This document shows positions 7,524 through 16,674 of a stretch of 28,742 nt of DNA, in pieces. The notes beneath the pieces were generated by a model, which was given only the letters and a program-made list of their open reading frames with translations, was not told the origin of the DNA and did not search any database. A program made the position numbers and the translations under genes. Source of the DNA: a virus; the IMG/VR virus record IMGVR_UViG_3300019935_000055, positions 1 through 28,742 of that record; one strand, given 5' to 3'. Each line of letters opens with the position of its first letter. Positions within the stretch are counted from its first letter, which is position 1.

Positions 7524-10468
7524 TAGGCAAGCCCTATACCTGTTGTCTTAAGAAAATCAACAAGGTTTTCTACGTTCTTTCTCTCGTCCCGCAACGTAGT
7601 ACGCCCACCCGATGAATTTTTTAAAATCAATTCCACAATATCGCGTGAACCCTTTTCGCCGCTTGCGTCAAAATTAGGAATATTTAATGCTCCACCTACT
7701 GGTAAAACAGCCCCCCCGTCTTGTCGGCGTTGCACAACAGAGGAGAGCATATTATTAACAGCACCTAAAGGCGCATAATTCAACATATTAAGTAATTCAT
7801 GGAATACACGCGCACGCTCTTTTTTTACGACAAATTCGCCCGCTTCCGCCAAGAGGGGAACTTTATCCCCCCCACCATAGCCGCCCAATTTTCCGCCGCT
7901 TAAAATGCTTTTAGCAGCAGCAAAAGAGAAGCCCACAAGCCCCCCCGCTTGCCTTGCTTCGACGTACTGCGTCTGGGCTTTTATATTTACTGTCTTGTCT
8001 GTCATAGAGTCTATAAGCGTTTGAAGTTCATTTATATTTTTTGTCGCAACGCTTGTATTAACATCTATTTGCAGTTTTTTAGCTTCACCACTTAGAGTGT
8101 TGATGCTTTCTTTTAGGCTTGCAGTTTGTTCTTTTTGCTTTTCCGCTGCTTTTTCTGCTGTTGCAATTTCTTCTTTTTTGCTCTCATTTAGCACCTGACT
8201 TGCCTGTTTAAATATAGCAATAGCCACCTTATTATCCCCCAGGCTTTCCGCCAAGGTTTGGGCTTGTTTTGCGAGTTCCTGCGTTTCTTCCGAGTCGCCC
8301 GAGTTGGCTGCAATGCGTGCTTTTCCAAGTGTTTCGAGTGCTTGCTTTTGCTTGTCAAGTTCGCGTTGATGTGCCGACATGCCCGCCTGTTGAAGTGCTC
8401 TAAGGCGGCTTTCTTGGTCTTGTTGTTCTGCTGCTAATGAGCGTCTAAGCCCCTTAACTTTTTGAACATAAGCACGCTCTTGTGCTTCACTTTTATTTAA
8501 TGCTGTTTTATTTTTATCGAGCACGGCTTGTATGTCCGCCAGTTTCTTTTGTCTTAATTCCAAGGACATTGCAGCGCGTTCATTATTAGAACTGGACTCT
8601 ATACCTTTTAACTTGCGTATAGCGGCGGCTTGTTTGTTTATTTCTTCAAAGCCACCTTGGTTAGTTATATTTAAATTTACATTTTTTAATTCGGCTTTTA
8701 GGTCTTTTATTTGCTGCTTTGTTTTATCTAATTCGGCATTATCGACCCCCGTACCAATACCGAATATTGAAGCCTCATCTAATGCGGATAATTCGGCATA
8801 AATGGCTTCTAATTGACTTAGGCGGCTTATGAGACTTTCACGTAATGATACAAGATCATTAGCGTCACCATTGCCAGCCTGTACCGCTGCTGCTGTAGCC
8901 TTAAATTTTTGTTGCTCTTGCGCCACGGCTTGCAATGTTTGTTTGTAGCGTTCACCTGCGTTGGTTGCCATGTCGGACGCTGTAGAATAGGCTGTATAAG
9001 CTTCTTTTACTGCATAAGCACTTGCCGCAGCCACTGCCAACGCGGCAAGCGGTACAGCCGCCGCAGCGGCTGCACTGGCAACGCCTGCGAGCATAGGCGT
9101 TAAAATACCCATTGCAGCACTAGCCGCCGTGGTTATTGCCACGCCCGCCGCTAATGCCCCCGCTAACGCCACCACACCCGCCGCTATACCCGCAAGAGCT
9201 GCGGAAATTTTAGGGTTTTCTTTTAAGAACCCAGCAAATTGTTTTATTAGTTTTGCAATGACAGACACAACACTGTTAACAGCATCAGATACCCCAGAAT
9301 CAATTACAGCAGACTGTAAAGAACGCCATGCCGCTTCAATTTGATCACCCGCGTTTAGATTGGAGTTTTTAAGCGTATCAGTTGCGCCCGCCAGGTCTTT
9401 CATTTTTGTTTTTGTTATATCAAGACTAAGGGCTGTTATATCTCCCAAATCTTCAAAGGGCGTGCCTAGTAGTTCGGCAGCAACGGATAACCTAACTGTA
9501 TCACTTTCTACATTATTTAATTTATCAATAATGTGCTGTACAGACTCCAGACCGCTCACCGCCCCACTATTGAGGTCGTTTATAAAGTCCTCAGCATCCA
9601 ACCCTATTTTTTTGTAAGCTTCCTTTGATGCATCTGTTAAAGCATCTGCAGTTCTTAAACGAAATTCTTTTATTAAATCCGGGAATTTATCCACGCCGAT
9701 ATTTCCCCCGACAACCTGCCCACTTGATAAAATACTGTAAAATTCTTCAGCACTTGCCCCCAAGCTTTCAAACTGTACGGAATACTCTAATATAGAATCT
9801 AAAAAATCACCTGATGCATCCAAGCCGTTTGCAAACCCCGACGCAATAAAGTCAGTCGCCTCTTTGCTGCTTAAGCCTAATTTTGTTGTAAGCTGCTGCA
9901 CGGAAAAAATGACTTTTTCAGAGTCCGCCTGATAAACTTTATTTAACCTTAGTGCTGTATCGCTAACGCTTTGTATATCAGTCTCTAAATGTTGGGCGGC
10001 TTTTCTTACTATGCCCGTGGTTTCTTCTAATGTTGCGGCATTAGATGCATCATTAAAAATATTTTTTGATATATCAAGTATTTCGCCCGCCTGCTCTTTG
10101 ACTTTCCCGCCCATGCTCTCCAACTGACTTAAGAGCTGACCCTCTTCTAATGCAGGCGTAACAACAAAACCTTGAAATGCATCTTTAAATCCGCCTGCTA
10201 TATCTGCGAACGTTTGCGCGATATCAAGGGCTGCGGCAAGGTTAAGCGGCATATTCTCAAGGCTATTATTGAGACTGTCCGCGCTTTTTTCTGCACCTTT
10301 TTCTGCTTTTTGGAGTTTAAAGAATTCCTCTATAAGTTCGGCAAGTTCGCGATCATCTAAATCTTCGAATTTTTTGCCCGCTTTCCCTAGGCTTCTTAAA
10401 AGGTCGTCTATTACGTCGCTTATATTGTCCTCAACAGAGAGCAATACTTTTAGCTCTTCCTCTGTCAT
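7523..10468 (-). CDS. Tail tape measure protein
   Basis: 981 residues, the longest gene here. Acidic coiled-coil N-terminus, a hydrophobic Ala-rich segment at about residues 420-490 (GIAAGVVALAGALAAGVAI), extended coiled-coil from about 500 to 820 rich in Gln, Lys and Glu, and a C-terminal GGLVGF...GGYGGGDKVPLLAEAGEFVVKK segment at about 840-880. That GGGD-VP-L-GEFVV signature is common in phage tape measures. It sets tail length and acts in DNA ejection. Its ATG overlaps the stop of the chaperone frameshift extension. Length is normal for a siphophage; no sheath gene is present. Confidence 0.93.
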   Translation of the reverse strand: MTEEELKVLLSVEDNISDVIDDLLRSLGKAGKKFEDLDDRELAELIEEFFKLQKAEKGAEKSADSLNNSLENMPLNLAAALDIAQTFADIAGGFKDAFQGFVVTPALEEGQLLSQLESMGGKVKEQAGEILDISKNIFNDASNAATLEETTGIVRKAAQHLETDIQSVSDTALRLNKVYQADSEKVIFSVQQLTTKLGLSSKEATDFIASGFANGLDASGDFLDSILEYSVQFESLGASAEEFYSILSSGQVVGGNIGVDKFPDLIKEFRLRTADALTDASKEAYKKIGLDAEDFINDLNSGAVSGLESVQHIIDKLNNVESDTVRLSVAAELLGTPFEDLGDITALSLDITKTKMKDLAGATDTLKNSNLNAGDQIEAAWRSLQSAVIDSGVSDAVNSVVSVIAKLIKQFAGFLKENPKISAALAGIAAGVVALAGALAAGVAITTAASAAMGILTPMLAGVASAAAAAAVPLAALAVAAASAYAVKEAYTAYSTASDMATNAGERYKQTLQAVAQEQQKFKATAAAVQAGNGDANDLVSLRESLISRLSQLEAIYAELSALDEASIFGIGTGVDNAELDKTKQQIKDLKAELKNVNLNITNQGGFEEINKQAAAIRKLKGIESSSNNERAAMSLELRQKKLADIQAVLDKNKTALNKSEAQERAYVQKVKGLRRSLAAEQQDQESRLRALQQAGMSAHQRELDKQKQALETLGKARIAANSGDSEETQELAKQAQTLAESLGDNKVAIAIFKQASQVLNESKKEEIATAEKAAEKQKEQTASLKESINTLSGEAKKLQIDVNTSVATKNINELQTLIDSMTDKTVNIKAQTQYVEARQAGGLVGFSFAAAKSILSGGKLGGYGGGDKVPLLAEAGEFVVKKERARVFHELLNMLNYAPLGAVNNMLSSVVQRRQDGGAVLPVGGALNIPNFDASGEKGSRDIVELILKNSSGGRTTLRDERKNVENLVDFLKTTGIGLA

Positions 10469-10710
10469 GACTCTATAAACTCCTGAAATTGCCGCTTATC
10501 AGCATGGGTTGCAATACGTAGTGCAACAGCTTGCTGTCTTAATTTATTTTCTTGTTGCATGAAAAATGCATTATAAGCTGCAATAAACTGCTTTAAGCTT
10601 AATTTTTTTATTTCATTCAATGGCATATAAGGCAATAAAAAAGACAACATGCTGTTTAATTCCTGCGCTATATCATGCCAATCATTGCCGCTTTCGCTTG
10701 CACAATGAGC
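10465..10710 (-). CDS. Frameshift extension of the tail chaperone (gpT-like part)
   Basis: This reading frame is open from the slippery site down to 10465 and would be joined to the first 92 residues of the chaperone, giving about 173 residues. The joined sequence continues AHCASESGNDWHDIAQELNS and then MLSFLLPYMPLNEIKKLSL. An internal ATG at 10650 could start a 61-residue peptide, but no ribosome binding site is evident and the region upstream remains open in frame. Its stop overlaps the start of the tape measure (ATGA). In lambda the GT form recruits tail tube subunits to the tape measure. Confidence 0.75.
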   Translation of the reverse strand, partial: AHCASESGNDWHDIAQELNSMLSFLLPYMPLNEIKKLSLKQFIAAYNAFFMQQENKLRQQAVALRIATHADKRQFQEFIES

Positions 10711-10985
10711 TTTTTTACATCTAAATCACCGAAGCTTAATCTATAGGCTTCCATAGCAATTTTTATTTTATACTGCATTGCAATTTTTTTGATTTTTTCC
10801 ATATCATGCTGTAAAGCGTCCACACATAACATGTTTAGCCATTTTTCAATTTCTAGTTCTTTAGATGCCAAATAATCCCCCAAAATATAGGAAATTGTAG
10901 ACATTTTGATATGGTGCAATTCAAGCTCTAAGCCGTTAATTTCTAGCTTTTGCGTTTGCTCATAAAGCAGGCTTAAATTAGACAT
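10668..10985 (-). CDS. Tail assembly chaperone (gpG-like)
   Basis: 105 residues, helical, preceded by AAAGGA at a good distance. It sits between the tail tube and the tape measure, where lambda-like phages encode the gpG chaperone that coats the tape measure during tail assembly. The slippery heptamer A_AAA_AAG lies at codons 91-92; most ribosomes read through it to the TAG at 10668, and a fraction would shift -1 and make a longer gpGT-like product. Sequence similarity to gpG is not evident; the call rests on position, size and frameshift. Confidence 0.75.
   Translation of the reverse strand: MSNLSLLYEQTQKLEINGLELELHHIKMSTISYILGDYLASKELEIEKWLNMLCVDALQHDMEKIKKIAMQYKIKIAMEAYRLSFGDLDVKKLIVQAKAAMIGMI
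10710..10716 (-). promoter_or_regulatory. Programmed -1 ribosomal frameshift site A_AAA_AAG
   Basis: The minus strand reads A AAA AAG, with AAA and AAG as zero-frame codons, a canonical bacterial slippery heptamer. A -1 slip here opens the downstream frame for 81 codons, to the base before the tape measure overlap. It is upstream of the zero-frame TAG at 10668-10670 by 39 bases. Confidence 0.8.
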
Positions 10986-10999
10986 TTAAATAATCCTTT

Positions 11000-11734
11000 T
11001 TAGCGTTGTGTATATTTAAAATGCCCATTCCAACCCACAGGCTTATACAGTAGCCCGTCGAATTTTAAAGACACAAAATCGTCACTGAATAAATCAATGT
11101 CGCCGCTTGGCATAAGTTCGGCTTTTGCTGCTGCAAAAATAATATTTTTGTTGTTTACTCGATTTTTACCAATTAACTTAATGGCAACGTCTTTTTTTGC
11201 AAACACGCCCCCCTCGACTGTGAAGCCGTCGCCCACATCGTAGTCGTAATTTACTGTTACGTCTTCACCATCTACAACGCCCGCCGCACCCACGGCAACG
11301 CGTAACATATCACCGTCAATGGTGATATCCTCAGCGTTTACACCTGCAATTACAACATTAGACACCCCTAAATGGGGTAATTCGTAAAACTGCCCACGTT
11401 GCATTGCTGCAACTGTAAAGACGTTCGATCCTGTACTAGCAGCTAAATCCGTGCTAGAACCTAATAACCATTTATTTAAATTTTCTTTGTGTAAGTCGTT
11501 TAATTCAAAAGAAATTTTAGTTTCTTCTTGCTCGCTTCTTGAAATAGTGTCTAATGCATTCCCATAGTCTGCTTTTTGCTTAGAAATACGTTTTTTCGTC
11601 TCTGTTGTAGCAGAGGGGGAAACGGTGAAAGATGTTGTGTTTCCCACGGGAAAATATCCACCAGTTAAAATACCATTAACCAATTCCCCGATCATGAGAT
11701 CGCCTGCTAAATTTAGACCACCATTATTATTCAT
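11000..11734 (-). CDS. Major tail tube protein
   Basis: 244 residues with AGGTGA before the start. Sequence begins MNNNGGLNLAGDLMIGELV; the pattern of Thr-rich KISFELNDLHKENLNKWLLGS and the C-terminal DDFVSLKFDGLLYKPVGWNG is characteristic of phage tail tube proteins, which stack as hexamer rings. A central Gly/Val-rich region (residues about 130-185) looks like an inserted beta domain. It lies just upstream of the chaperone pair and the tape measure, the standard siphophage order. Confidence 0.82.
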   Translation of the reverse strand: MNNNGGLNLAGDLMIGELVNGILTGGYFPVGNTTSFTVSPSATTETKKRISKQKADYGNALDTISRSEQEETKISFELNDLHKENLNKWLLGSSTDLAASTGSNVFTVAAMQRGQFYELPHLGVSNVVIAGVNAEDITIDGDMLRVAVGAAGVVDGEDVTVNYDYDVGDGFTVEGGVFAKKDVAIKLIGKNRVNNKNIIFAAAKAELMPSGDIDLFSDDFVSLKFDGLLYKPVGWNGHFKYTQR

Positions 11735-11790
11735 AAATCACCTATTTTTAAAAAATTGCTGTTAAATTTTGAGACTACACCAAACACCCA

Positions 11791-12177
11791 CTATTTAGTT
11801 TTTATATACATTTCAAATAATGCAAAGAGAAAACCCGCAACCCCCGCTGTCATAAGACCTATAACTGTAAATGCGAATTTTTTAAACATAGCGATGGTGG
11901 GCTTTGCGAGCGTTTCCCAGTACAGTAGCTTGTCCTGTAGAATGCTTAACTGTCTGTCTTGCTCATTTATTTTATTTTTTAATGTTTCACATTCTTTTCT
12001 TAACTGCTCAAGCCCGCGTAATGTAGTTTTATTATCATGCTCGTGCTGGTGCTGCTTTTTTTCTAACTGCTCTATTCTTTTTACATAATTTGTAAGCTGT
12101 TGAATATTTTTCTTTATTTGACTTATATGCAATTCGACACGAATTAATTTTTCTTTATTTTCCTGATGGTCACTCAT
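11791..12177 (-). CDS. Coiled-coil protein with C-terminal membrane anchor (XhlA-like lysis candidate)
   Basis: 128 residues: a charged heptad-rich coiled coil at about 14-88 and a single hydrophobic helix at about 101-121 (FAFTVIGLMTAGVAGFLFAL) with a short positive tail. This architecture resembles XhlA-type lysis proteins and some tail-associated membrane proteins. It overlaps the previous gene by eight bases. The position between the tail terminator candidate and the tube is unusual for a lysis gene, so a virion or exclusion role is possible. No endolysin lies next to it. Confidence 0.6.
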   Translation of the reverse strand: MSDHQENKEKLIRVELHISQIKKNIQQLTNYVKRIEQLEKKQHQHEHDNKTTLRGLEQLRKECETLKNKINEQDRQLSILQDKLLYWETLAKPTIAMFKKFAFTVIGLMTAGVAGFLFALFEMYIKTK

Positions 12178-12565
12178 AAACTACACCGCTCAATTTTCCT
12201 TTTAACATAGTCACTAACCCTATTTCGTTTATAGCCTCTGTTGACTTTTGAAACTTCCAGTCTAAAAATATTTTTTTGTTTTCCGAGAGCGGATCGGGAC
12301 GAACTGTGACACCACCAAGGGCAACCGCAAAAAATTCTGTAAAATCTAGCGGCTTTTTAAAATTATGAAAAATATAGAGTGTTGCCCAACCTTTAAACCT
12401 GAATAAACTTTTTAATTCTTTGGTATCATTTGAGCCCTCAGAAAACTCTAGCTCATCAATAAGTACAGTTGGCTCAAATTCGCCCCATACATCAGCGGCA
12501 CTTTCAGGCAAAAATTCCAACAAAGGGGCTTTTAATGCGCTTTCTAGCTCTTGCCTTATGTTCAT
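12170..12565 (-). CDS. Putative tail terminator/tail completion protein
   Basis: 131 residues, with an N-terminal helix (MNIRQELESALKAPLLEFLP) followed by beta strands, consistent in size and layout with tail terminator proteins that cap the tube and join it to the head. The assignment is from its place between connector-like genes and the tail tube. It overlaps both flanking genes by a few bases. No conserved motif is decisive. Confidence 0.5.
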   Translation of the reverse strand: MNIRQELESALKAPLLEFLPESAADVWGEFEPTVLIDELEFSEGSNDTKELKSLFRFKGWATLYIFHNFKKPLDFTEFFAVALGGVTVRPDPLSENKKIFLDWKFQKSTEAINEIGLVTMLKGKLSGVVYE

Positions 12566-13248
12566 ATCACAACCCCGAAAAATCCGCCTATATCACTGTC
12601 GTTACCATCAAAATCATTTAATAAGTTTTTTAATAATTCGCTGTATCTTATTTTTAAATTTTTAATAAAAGCTTGTTGCTCACTCGCAGTGAGGAAACGC
12701 GCAGTACTCCCGCCCGCAGCTCTTGCCACGGTATGCGCTCCATCTAGCGTAAAAGTATTTAAATATGGCAGCACACTTATATAACATGCTGTATATACAG
12801 CCTCTTGGAAGTCTGTTTTTTTATCGTTTTCAGGCTTTTCTATGCCTGTTTCTTGCTGTACGCGCTTATAAGCTATATAGGCATGTTGAGCAATAAGCAC
12901 ATCATTTACATGCTCGTTTATATTGAAAAATTTCTTGATGTCGTGGACATTTATGTCTGTCCTAACTGCTAAAAAATAAGCGTCGCGCAAGTCGTTTGCA
13001 CGGCTTTTATAGGCTTCTCTATCTTTTATTGTTAAAGTGGATTGTGTTGCCAGTCGCTCGCAAACATTCGCCGCTGCAAGTGCTAAAACAGCTTCTTTAT
13101 GTTTCGCTGGTAAAGTGCCAGGCGTGTGATATATGCCGTATGTTGCAATCACATTCTCATCAGACACCACGCCCTGTGTATTTTCTTCAATACGCAGGAC
13201 GGGAGATGGTGTGTAAATTAGGCTGTATTGACTTGTTTTAAGTTGCAT
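12562..13248 (-). CDS. Putative head-tail connector protein
   Basis: 228 residues, mainly helical (HKEAVLALAAANVCERLATQ; NEHVNDVLIAQHAYIAYKRV), starting MQLKTSQYSLIYTPSP. Helical connector or adaptor proteins (gp6-like, Mu gp36-like) occupy this slot in related phages, but it is longer than most and not clearly homologous. Its stop overlaps the next start (ATGA). No good ribosome binding site precedes the ATG. Confidence 0.5.
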   Translation of the reverse strand: MQLKTSQYSLIYTPSPVLRIEENTQGVVSDENVIATYGIYHTPGTLPAKHKEAVLALAAANVCERLATQSTLTIKDREAYKSRANDLRDAYFLAVRTDINVHDIKKFFNINEHVNDVLIAQHAYIAYKRVQQETGIEKPENDKKTDFQEAVYTACYISVLPYLNTFTLDGAHTVARAAGGSTARFLTASEQQAFIKNLKIRYSELLKNLLNDFDGNDSDIGGFFGVVI

Positions 13249-13303
13249 ATATCACACTAAATAACCAACCAAAAAAATTAAAAATTATTTTGCTTTTTAC
13301 ACG

Positions 13304-13501
13304 CTAAGCAAAAAACGCGTATATATAAAAAAAGCCTTTTGCAATCGCTTGTAATGATAGCAACGCAGCAAAAAAGAGCGTTGCTATAATAAGTAAATGC
13401 ACAATATCTACATTAAGCTTTACTTTGTGGAAAATGTGCAAATACAAATAAAATAAAAGGCTTAGGAATGCGGCAATAAGGAGAAATAAACTAAGCCCCA
13501 C
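13304..13501 (-). CDS. Small two-TM membrane protein, holin candidate
   Basis: 65 residues starting at GTG, with two hydrophobic helices (about 3-23 and 34-62) joined by a short charged linker HKVKLNVD. Size and topology match class II/III small holins, but no endolysin or spanin gene is nearby, and other small membrane proteins have this look. Begins just after the stop of the 368-residue protein and precedes a gap of about 55 bases that holds no recognisable site. Confidence 0.5.
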   Translation of the reverse strand: MGLSLFLLIAAFLSLLFYLYLHIFHKVKLNVDIVHLLIIATLFFAALLSLQAIAKGFFYIYAFFA

Positions 13502-13504
13502 TGA

Positions 13505-14611
13505 TTAGCCGCTAATACGGAATGTTTCTGTGGCGGCTTCATAAACATATGTGAAGGATTCCCCAGCACCAACCTCAACAAAATCTACTTCATTCGGATC
13601 TGTGAATGTCCCGTCTTTTTTCTGGAATTTAAGCAAGGAAGAGCCAGCGGGGTTGTCAGTAAGATGCACAGGCATAGCCCCAGTGTTGTGCACGCGAATG
13701 TTCATACCATCCGTAAGCTGCTCAACAAAGAACATAAAGCGACCTTTCGGCGTTGTGCCGTTAGCTTCCATTTCTGTCGTTGAAACAAAAATATGAGGAA
13801 AAAAGCCCTGAATGCTATTACCTGTTGTATTTACAGGGATTGTTTGAATGACGGGTGCCCCGCGCCGCACGTCCCACTCTGTTGAAGACTTGCGAGTAAT
13901 AATGTCGTTTGGATAAACACGGGTTGTTTCATCGTCCCCGCCGTCTACAGTTAATGTTGTGACATCAAAAATTGCTGTTACGATATATTGATCCCCTAAT
14001 CGCGTGCCTGCCGCATCGCCTAATGCACCCGCCTCACCGATTAGAACGTTTGCATTTTCAAGTACTTGATTCTGAATAAAAAACGCCATAGTATTTATAA
14101 ATCTCCCCCCATCGAAAATTATTTGCAATGTTTCGAAAGGGTTACTAAAATTAAACTCTGCCAGCCCATCAGTATTATTAATACTGAAAAGCTGGCAACC
14201 TTGAAAAATCACGCTTGTGTTACTGTCAAGAGCCACAAGCGTGTACTCTTTCCCCTTTGAAAGGAGTGAGCAATCAATTGTGACGCTCGCCCCCTCCTCT
14301 AGGAAAATCTTGCTATCAAGCGGGGATGCAGTATATTCACCCACCGCCGTTGCGACTTGATCAACACTTGCGTTTTCAGCATTTACAAACTTTTGCCACG
14401 TTTGCAAGTCATTGAGCAGTCTATAATATTCGTCATTTGCGGCGACATGTACAAGCATTCCGTGCTGTCGCCGCGCTGTTGTTATTTCTTCTAAATTTGC
14501 CAGCGTTTGGACATGTTGCAGCCCCCCCGCCCCCAAATTCGCATGATGCGTGGCGTATGTGTCTTTTTCGTCTGTGCAAACGAGACTCGCAGCAACAACA
14601 GTTCCTGACAC
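13505..14611 (-). CDS. Virion surface/appendage-like structural protein
   Basis: 368 residues. The N-terminus (DTYATHHANLGAGGLQHVQT, then HGMLVHVAANDEYYRLLND) matches a motif common in phage neck, fibre or decoration proteins, where a strand rich in Gly is followed by RxxGMLVxVxxxxxYYRL. The middle is beta-rich with repeated short strands, as in trimeric beta-helices. The C-terminus has FTYVYEAATETFRISG. It lies between the head and connector genes, so it may be a head fibre or neck appendage. Confidence 0.6.
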   Translation of the reverse strand: MSGTVVAASLVCTDEKDTYATHHANLGAGGLQHVQTLANLEEITTARRQHGMLVHVAANDEYYRLLNDLQTWQKFVNAENASVDQVATAVGEYTASPLDSKIFLEEGASVTIDCSLLSKGKEYTLVALDSNTSVIFQGCQLFSINNTDGLAEFNFSNPFETLQIIFDGGRFINTMAFFIQNQVLENANVLIGEAGALGDAAGTRLGDQYIVTAIFDVTTLTVDGGDDETTRVYPNDIITRKSSTEWDVRRGAPVIQTIPVNTTGNSIQGFFPHIFVSTTEMEANGTTPKGRFMFFVEQLTDGMNIRVHNTGAMPVHLTDNPAGSSLLKFQKKDGTFTDPNEVDFVEVGAGESFTYVYEAATETFRISG

Positions 14612-14631
14612 ATCAACACCCCATTAACCAA

Positions 14632-15549
14632 TTAAATAACAACAGTAATTGCACCGTTAAGCGCATTCAAACTTCTATAAAAATTATAATTCTGTGTATA
14701 CCCATGCTCATTTGTTACGCTTTCGAGCACAGGGGGCTGCATAGCCACATTAAAACCTGTTGATGGGTCTTTAAACGATGGGTTGGCAGTAGCTGGCAAC
14801 ACTATCCATAGATATGGTTTAGCGTCCGTATTTGAGCTAAAAACATACGTACCATTTTCATTATTTTGTATGCGCTTAACCAGATCGTTTACACTAGGCT
14901 GTGTTTCTAGCCCACGCCCAAACCATATTGGTTCGACAAATTTAACTGTTGTGCTGGCGGACGCTGTTTTGCTCTCATAATTCCCTGTTAACGTGAACGT
15001 TTTAGAACTTGAAAGTGTGACATTTAATACACGTAATGCATTATCTAGCATTGCCCCATTAAGCAACTGAGAATCGACATTATCCGAATACGACCACGAC
15101 AACATCACATTAACTTCACGCCCTTTTTCTACAAGCCCCACGGACGCGGAAAAGCTAATAATTTTTAACTGCGTGGGGGGGATTTCTATATTGGCAGTCG
15201 TTTCATTAACAGAAACTTTTACCCATTCGCCCGAAAAATCCAATGTATCCACATTCCCCAGCAAAGAGCCACCCACAGCAACCTTTACCAAACTAGAACC
15301 CACGCCCAATGGTTGACCCAATGCATCCACAGCGGGGGTATGAACGGCTTCAATTTCGGAAAAGCCTGCTAAAAAATCTTCAGGTAATGTTGCAACATAT
15401 TCGTTTAACTGCAATACAACACTTTTTAATAGAGGAAAATCAGCACTATATTGTGCTAATGCATTATCAATACACGTCGTCAATACATCGTCGCTTGGCA
15501 ATGTGTCGTCGCCCTTAAAGTACTGTTTTAATTCCTCTATTGTTGCCAT
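14632..15549 (-). CDS. Structural protein with Ig-like C-terminal region
   Basis: 305 residues. The first about 50 residues are helical (IEELKQYFKGDDTLPSDDVL). From about 130 onward the sequence resembles an Ig-like beta-sandwich used in phage virions (KIISFSASVGLVEKGREVNV, then SKTFTLTGNYESKTASASTT and a WFGRG motif). Role as a head decoration or appendage base protein is inferred from its place next to the appendage gene; no exact family identified. Confidence 0.6.
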   Translation of the reverse strand: MATIEELKQYFKGDDTLPSDDVLTTCIDNALAQYSADFPLLKSVVLQLNEYVATLPEDFLAGFSEIEAVHTPAVDALGQPLGVGSSLVKVAVGGSLLGNVDTLDFSGEWVKVSVNETTANIEIPPTQLKIISFSASVGLVEKGREVNVMLSWSYSDNVDSQLLNGAMLDNALRVLNVTLSSSKTFTLTGNYESKTASASTTVKFVEPIWFGRGLETQPSVNDLVKRIQNNENGTYVFSSNTDAKPYLWIVLPATANPSFKDPSTGFNVAMQPPVLESVTNEHGYTQNYNFYRSLNALNGAITVVI

Positions 15550-15552
15550 TTT

Positions 15553-15744
15553 TTATACTAACCTTGTTGATTTTTTCAACTTTCTAGCGGCAATTTTTGC
15601 ATTAAGCTTGCGGGCTTGTTTTCTTGCTTTAACAGCAGTTTTAAAACTTGCTTTTTCAGCGTCTTTTTTAGAGTCAAAGACAACCCATAAGCCGCTTGTT
15701 TTATTTTTACGCACAAAGTAGCGTTGATACTTCTTAGCCATCAT
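15553..15744 (-). CDS. Small basic protein, DUF2188-like
   Basis: 63 residues, very Lys/Arg-rich (KKYQRYFVRKNKTSGLWVVF at the start, then KARKQARKLNAKIAARKLKK). The first half has the spacing of a DUF2188-type fold: strand, W-x-V strand, then helix. AAAGG precedes the tandem ATGATG. It lies between the capsid and the structural gene in the late operon, so it may bind packaged DNA, but this is not shown. Confidence 0.6.
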   Translation of the reverse strand: MMAKKYQRYFVRKNKTSGLWVVFDSKKDAEKASFKTAVKARKQARKLNAKIAARKLKKSTRLV

Positions 15745-15757
15745 TAAACCTTTTGTA

Positions 15758-16663
15758 TTATGCGTGCCCGATTGTCACAGCGTCATCTATACCGAAGCCG
15801 AAATCCGCGTGTGAACCAATAGTGTATTTAAATGCGCGTTTCCGCCCATCATACTCACCTGTTTTTTTCATTGAATTATTGACAATAACAATTATTAAAT
15901 TACTTAATGGGGAGTAAATGCAGTCATCATCCGACATGTATGCACAAACCTCTAAGCCCTGCCCCATATGCGTTAGTACGGGAGATTTTGTGATAGTTGT
16001 ATCTGTTGTATGTAGCCCGACTTCTTCAGCCCAACCCAGTGCAGTATTGGGGGAAACAATAAAGCGGGAATTTGCACGAAACCTATGATCGCTTGCTTTC
16101 GCGATTTTTTGAAATGACTTTACATAGCCGTCAGTTTCAAAATTAATATTGACTTTTTTTGTTCTTGCTGAGTTCTTAGCTAAATGAATAAAACCTTTGT
16201 TCAAATTCAGCCACTTTTCCTCTAGCGTTGCGCCTGTGTAGTCATCCCCTTCCCCATTGAATGCGAGATCTGTTAACTCATTTCTAAATGAAGTTACAAA
16301 AGCCTTTTCTAGATCGCTTTTTAGATTTGGATTGTCACCATGACCCAGCACAGCACTCTCTCCGATCGTTGGGAAAAACTGCATAGGTAATGCTTTAAAG
16401 TCCTTCCCTAAGGGTACGCTGTCGACAGAATCGGATGGATCTGCCCCTTCAGGTACTCGCTGCATTTGACGTGCTGCAATGTCAAAAACGGGAAGCGATA
16501 CTTCCAGCGAACTTACCTGTACAACTCTGATTTTTTTAAGAAAATCGTCGTCAACAACAGCAGAGATAAGTCTATTTACAGTGTTGCGCGGCATTGTTGA
16601 GGAAACAGAAAAATCCGCCGCTGCAATAATACCCTTTGCCACGTCTATTAATTTATCGCCCAT
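15758..16663 (-). CDS. Major capsid protein, P2-N-like HK97 fold
   Basis: 301 residues. The motifs MPRNTVNRLISAVVDDDFLK, ALPMQFFPTIGESAVL and the C-terminal SDDDCIYSPLSNLIIVIVNN followed by RKRAFKYTIGSHADFGFGID match the P2 gpN type of capsid protein in order and spacing. It follows the protease/scaffold gene by 11 bases. Length is slightly below P2 gpN. Assembles the icosahedral procapsid. Confidence 0.85.
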   Translation of the reverse strand: MGDKLIDVAKGIIAAADFSVSSTMPRNTVNRLISAVVDDDFLKKIRVVQVSSLEVSLPVFDIAARQMQRVPEGADPSDSVDSVPLGKDFKALPMQFFPTIGESAVLGHGDNPNLKSDLEKAFVTSFRNELTDLAFNGEGDDYTGATLEEKWLNLNKGFIHLAKNSARTKKVNINFETDGYVKSFQKIAKASDHRFRANSRFIVSPNTALGWAEEVGLHTTDTTITKSPVLTHMGQGLEVCAYMSDDDCIYSPLSNLIIVIVNNSMKKTGEYDGRKRAFKYTIGSHADFGFGIDDAVTIGHA

Positions 16664-16674
16664 ATCTTAAACCC

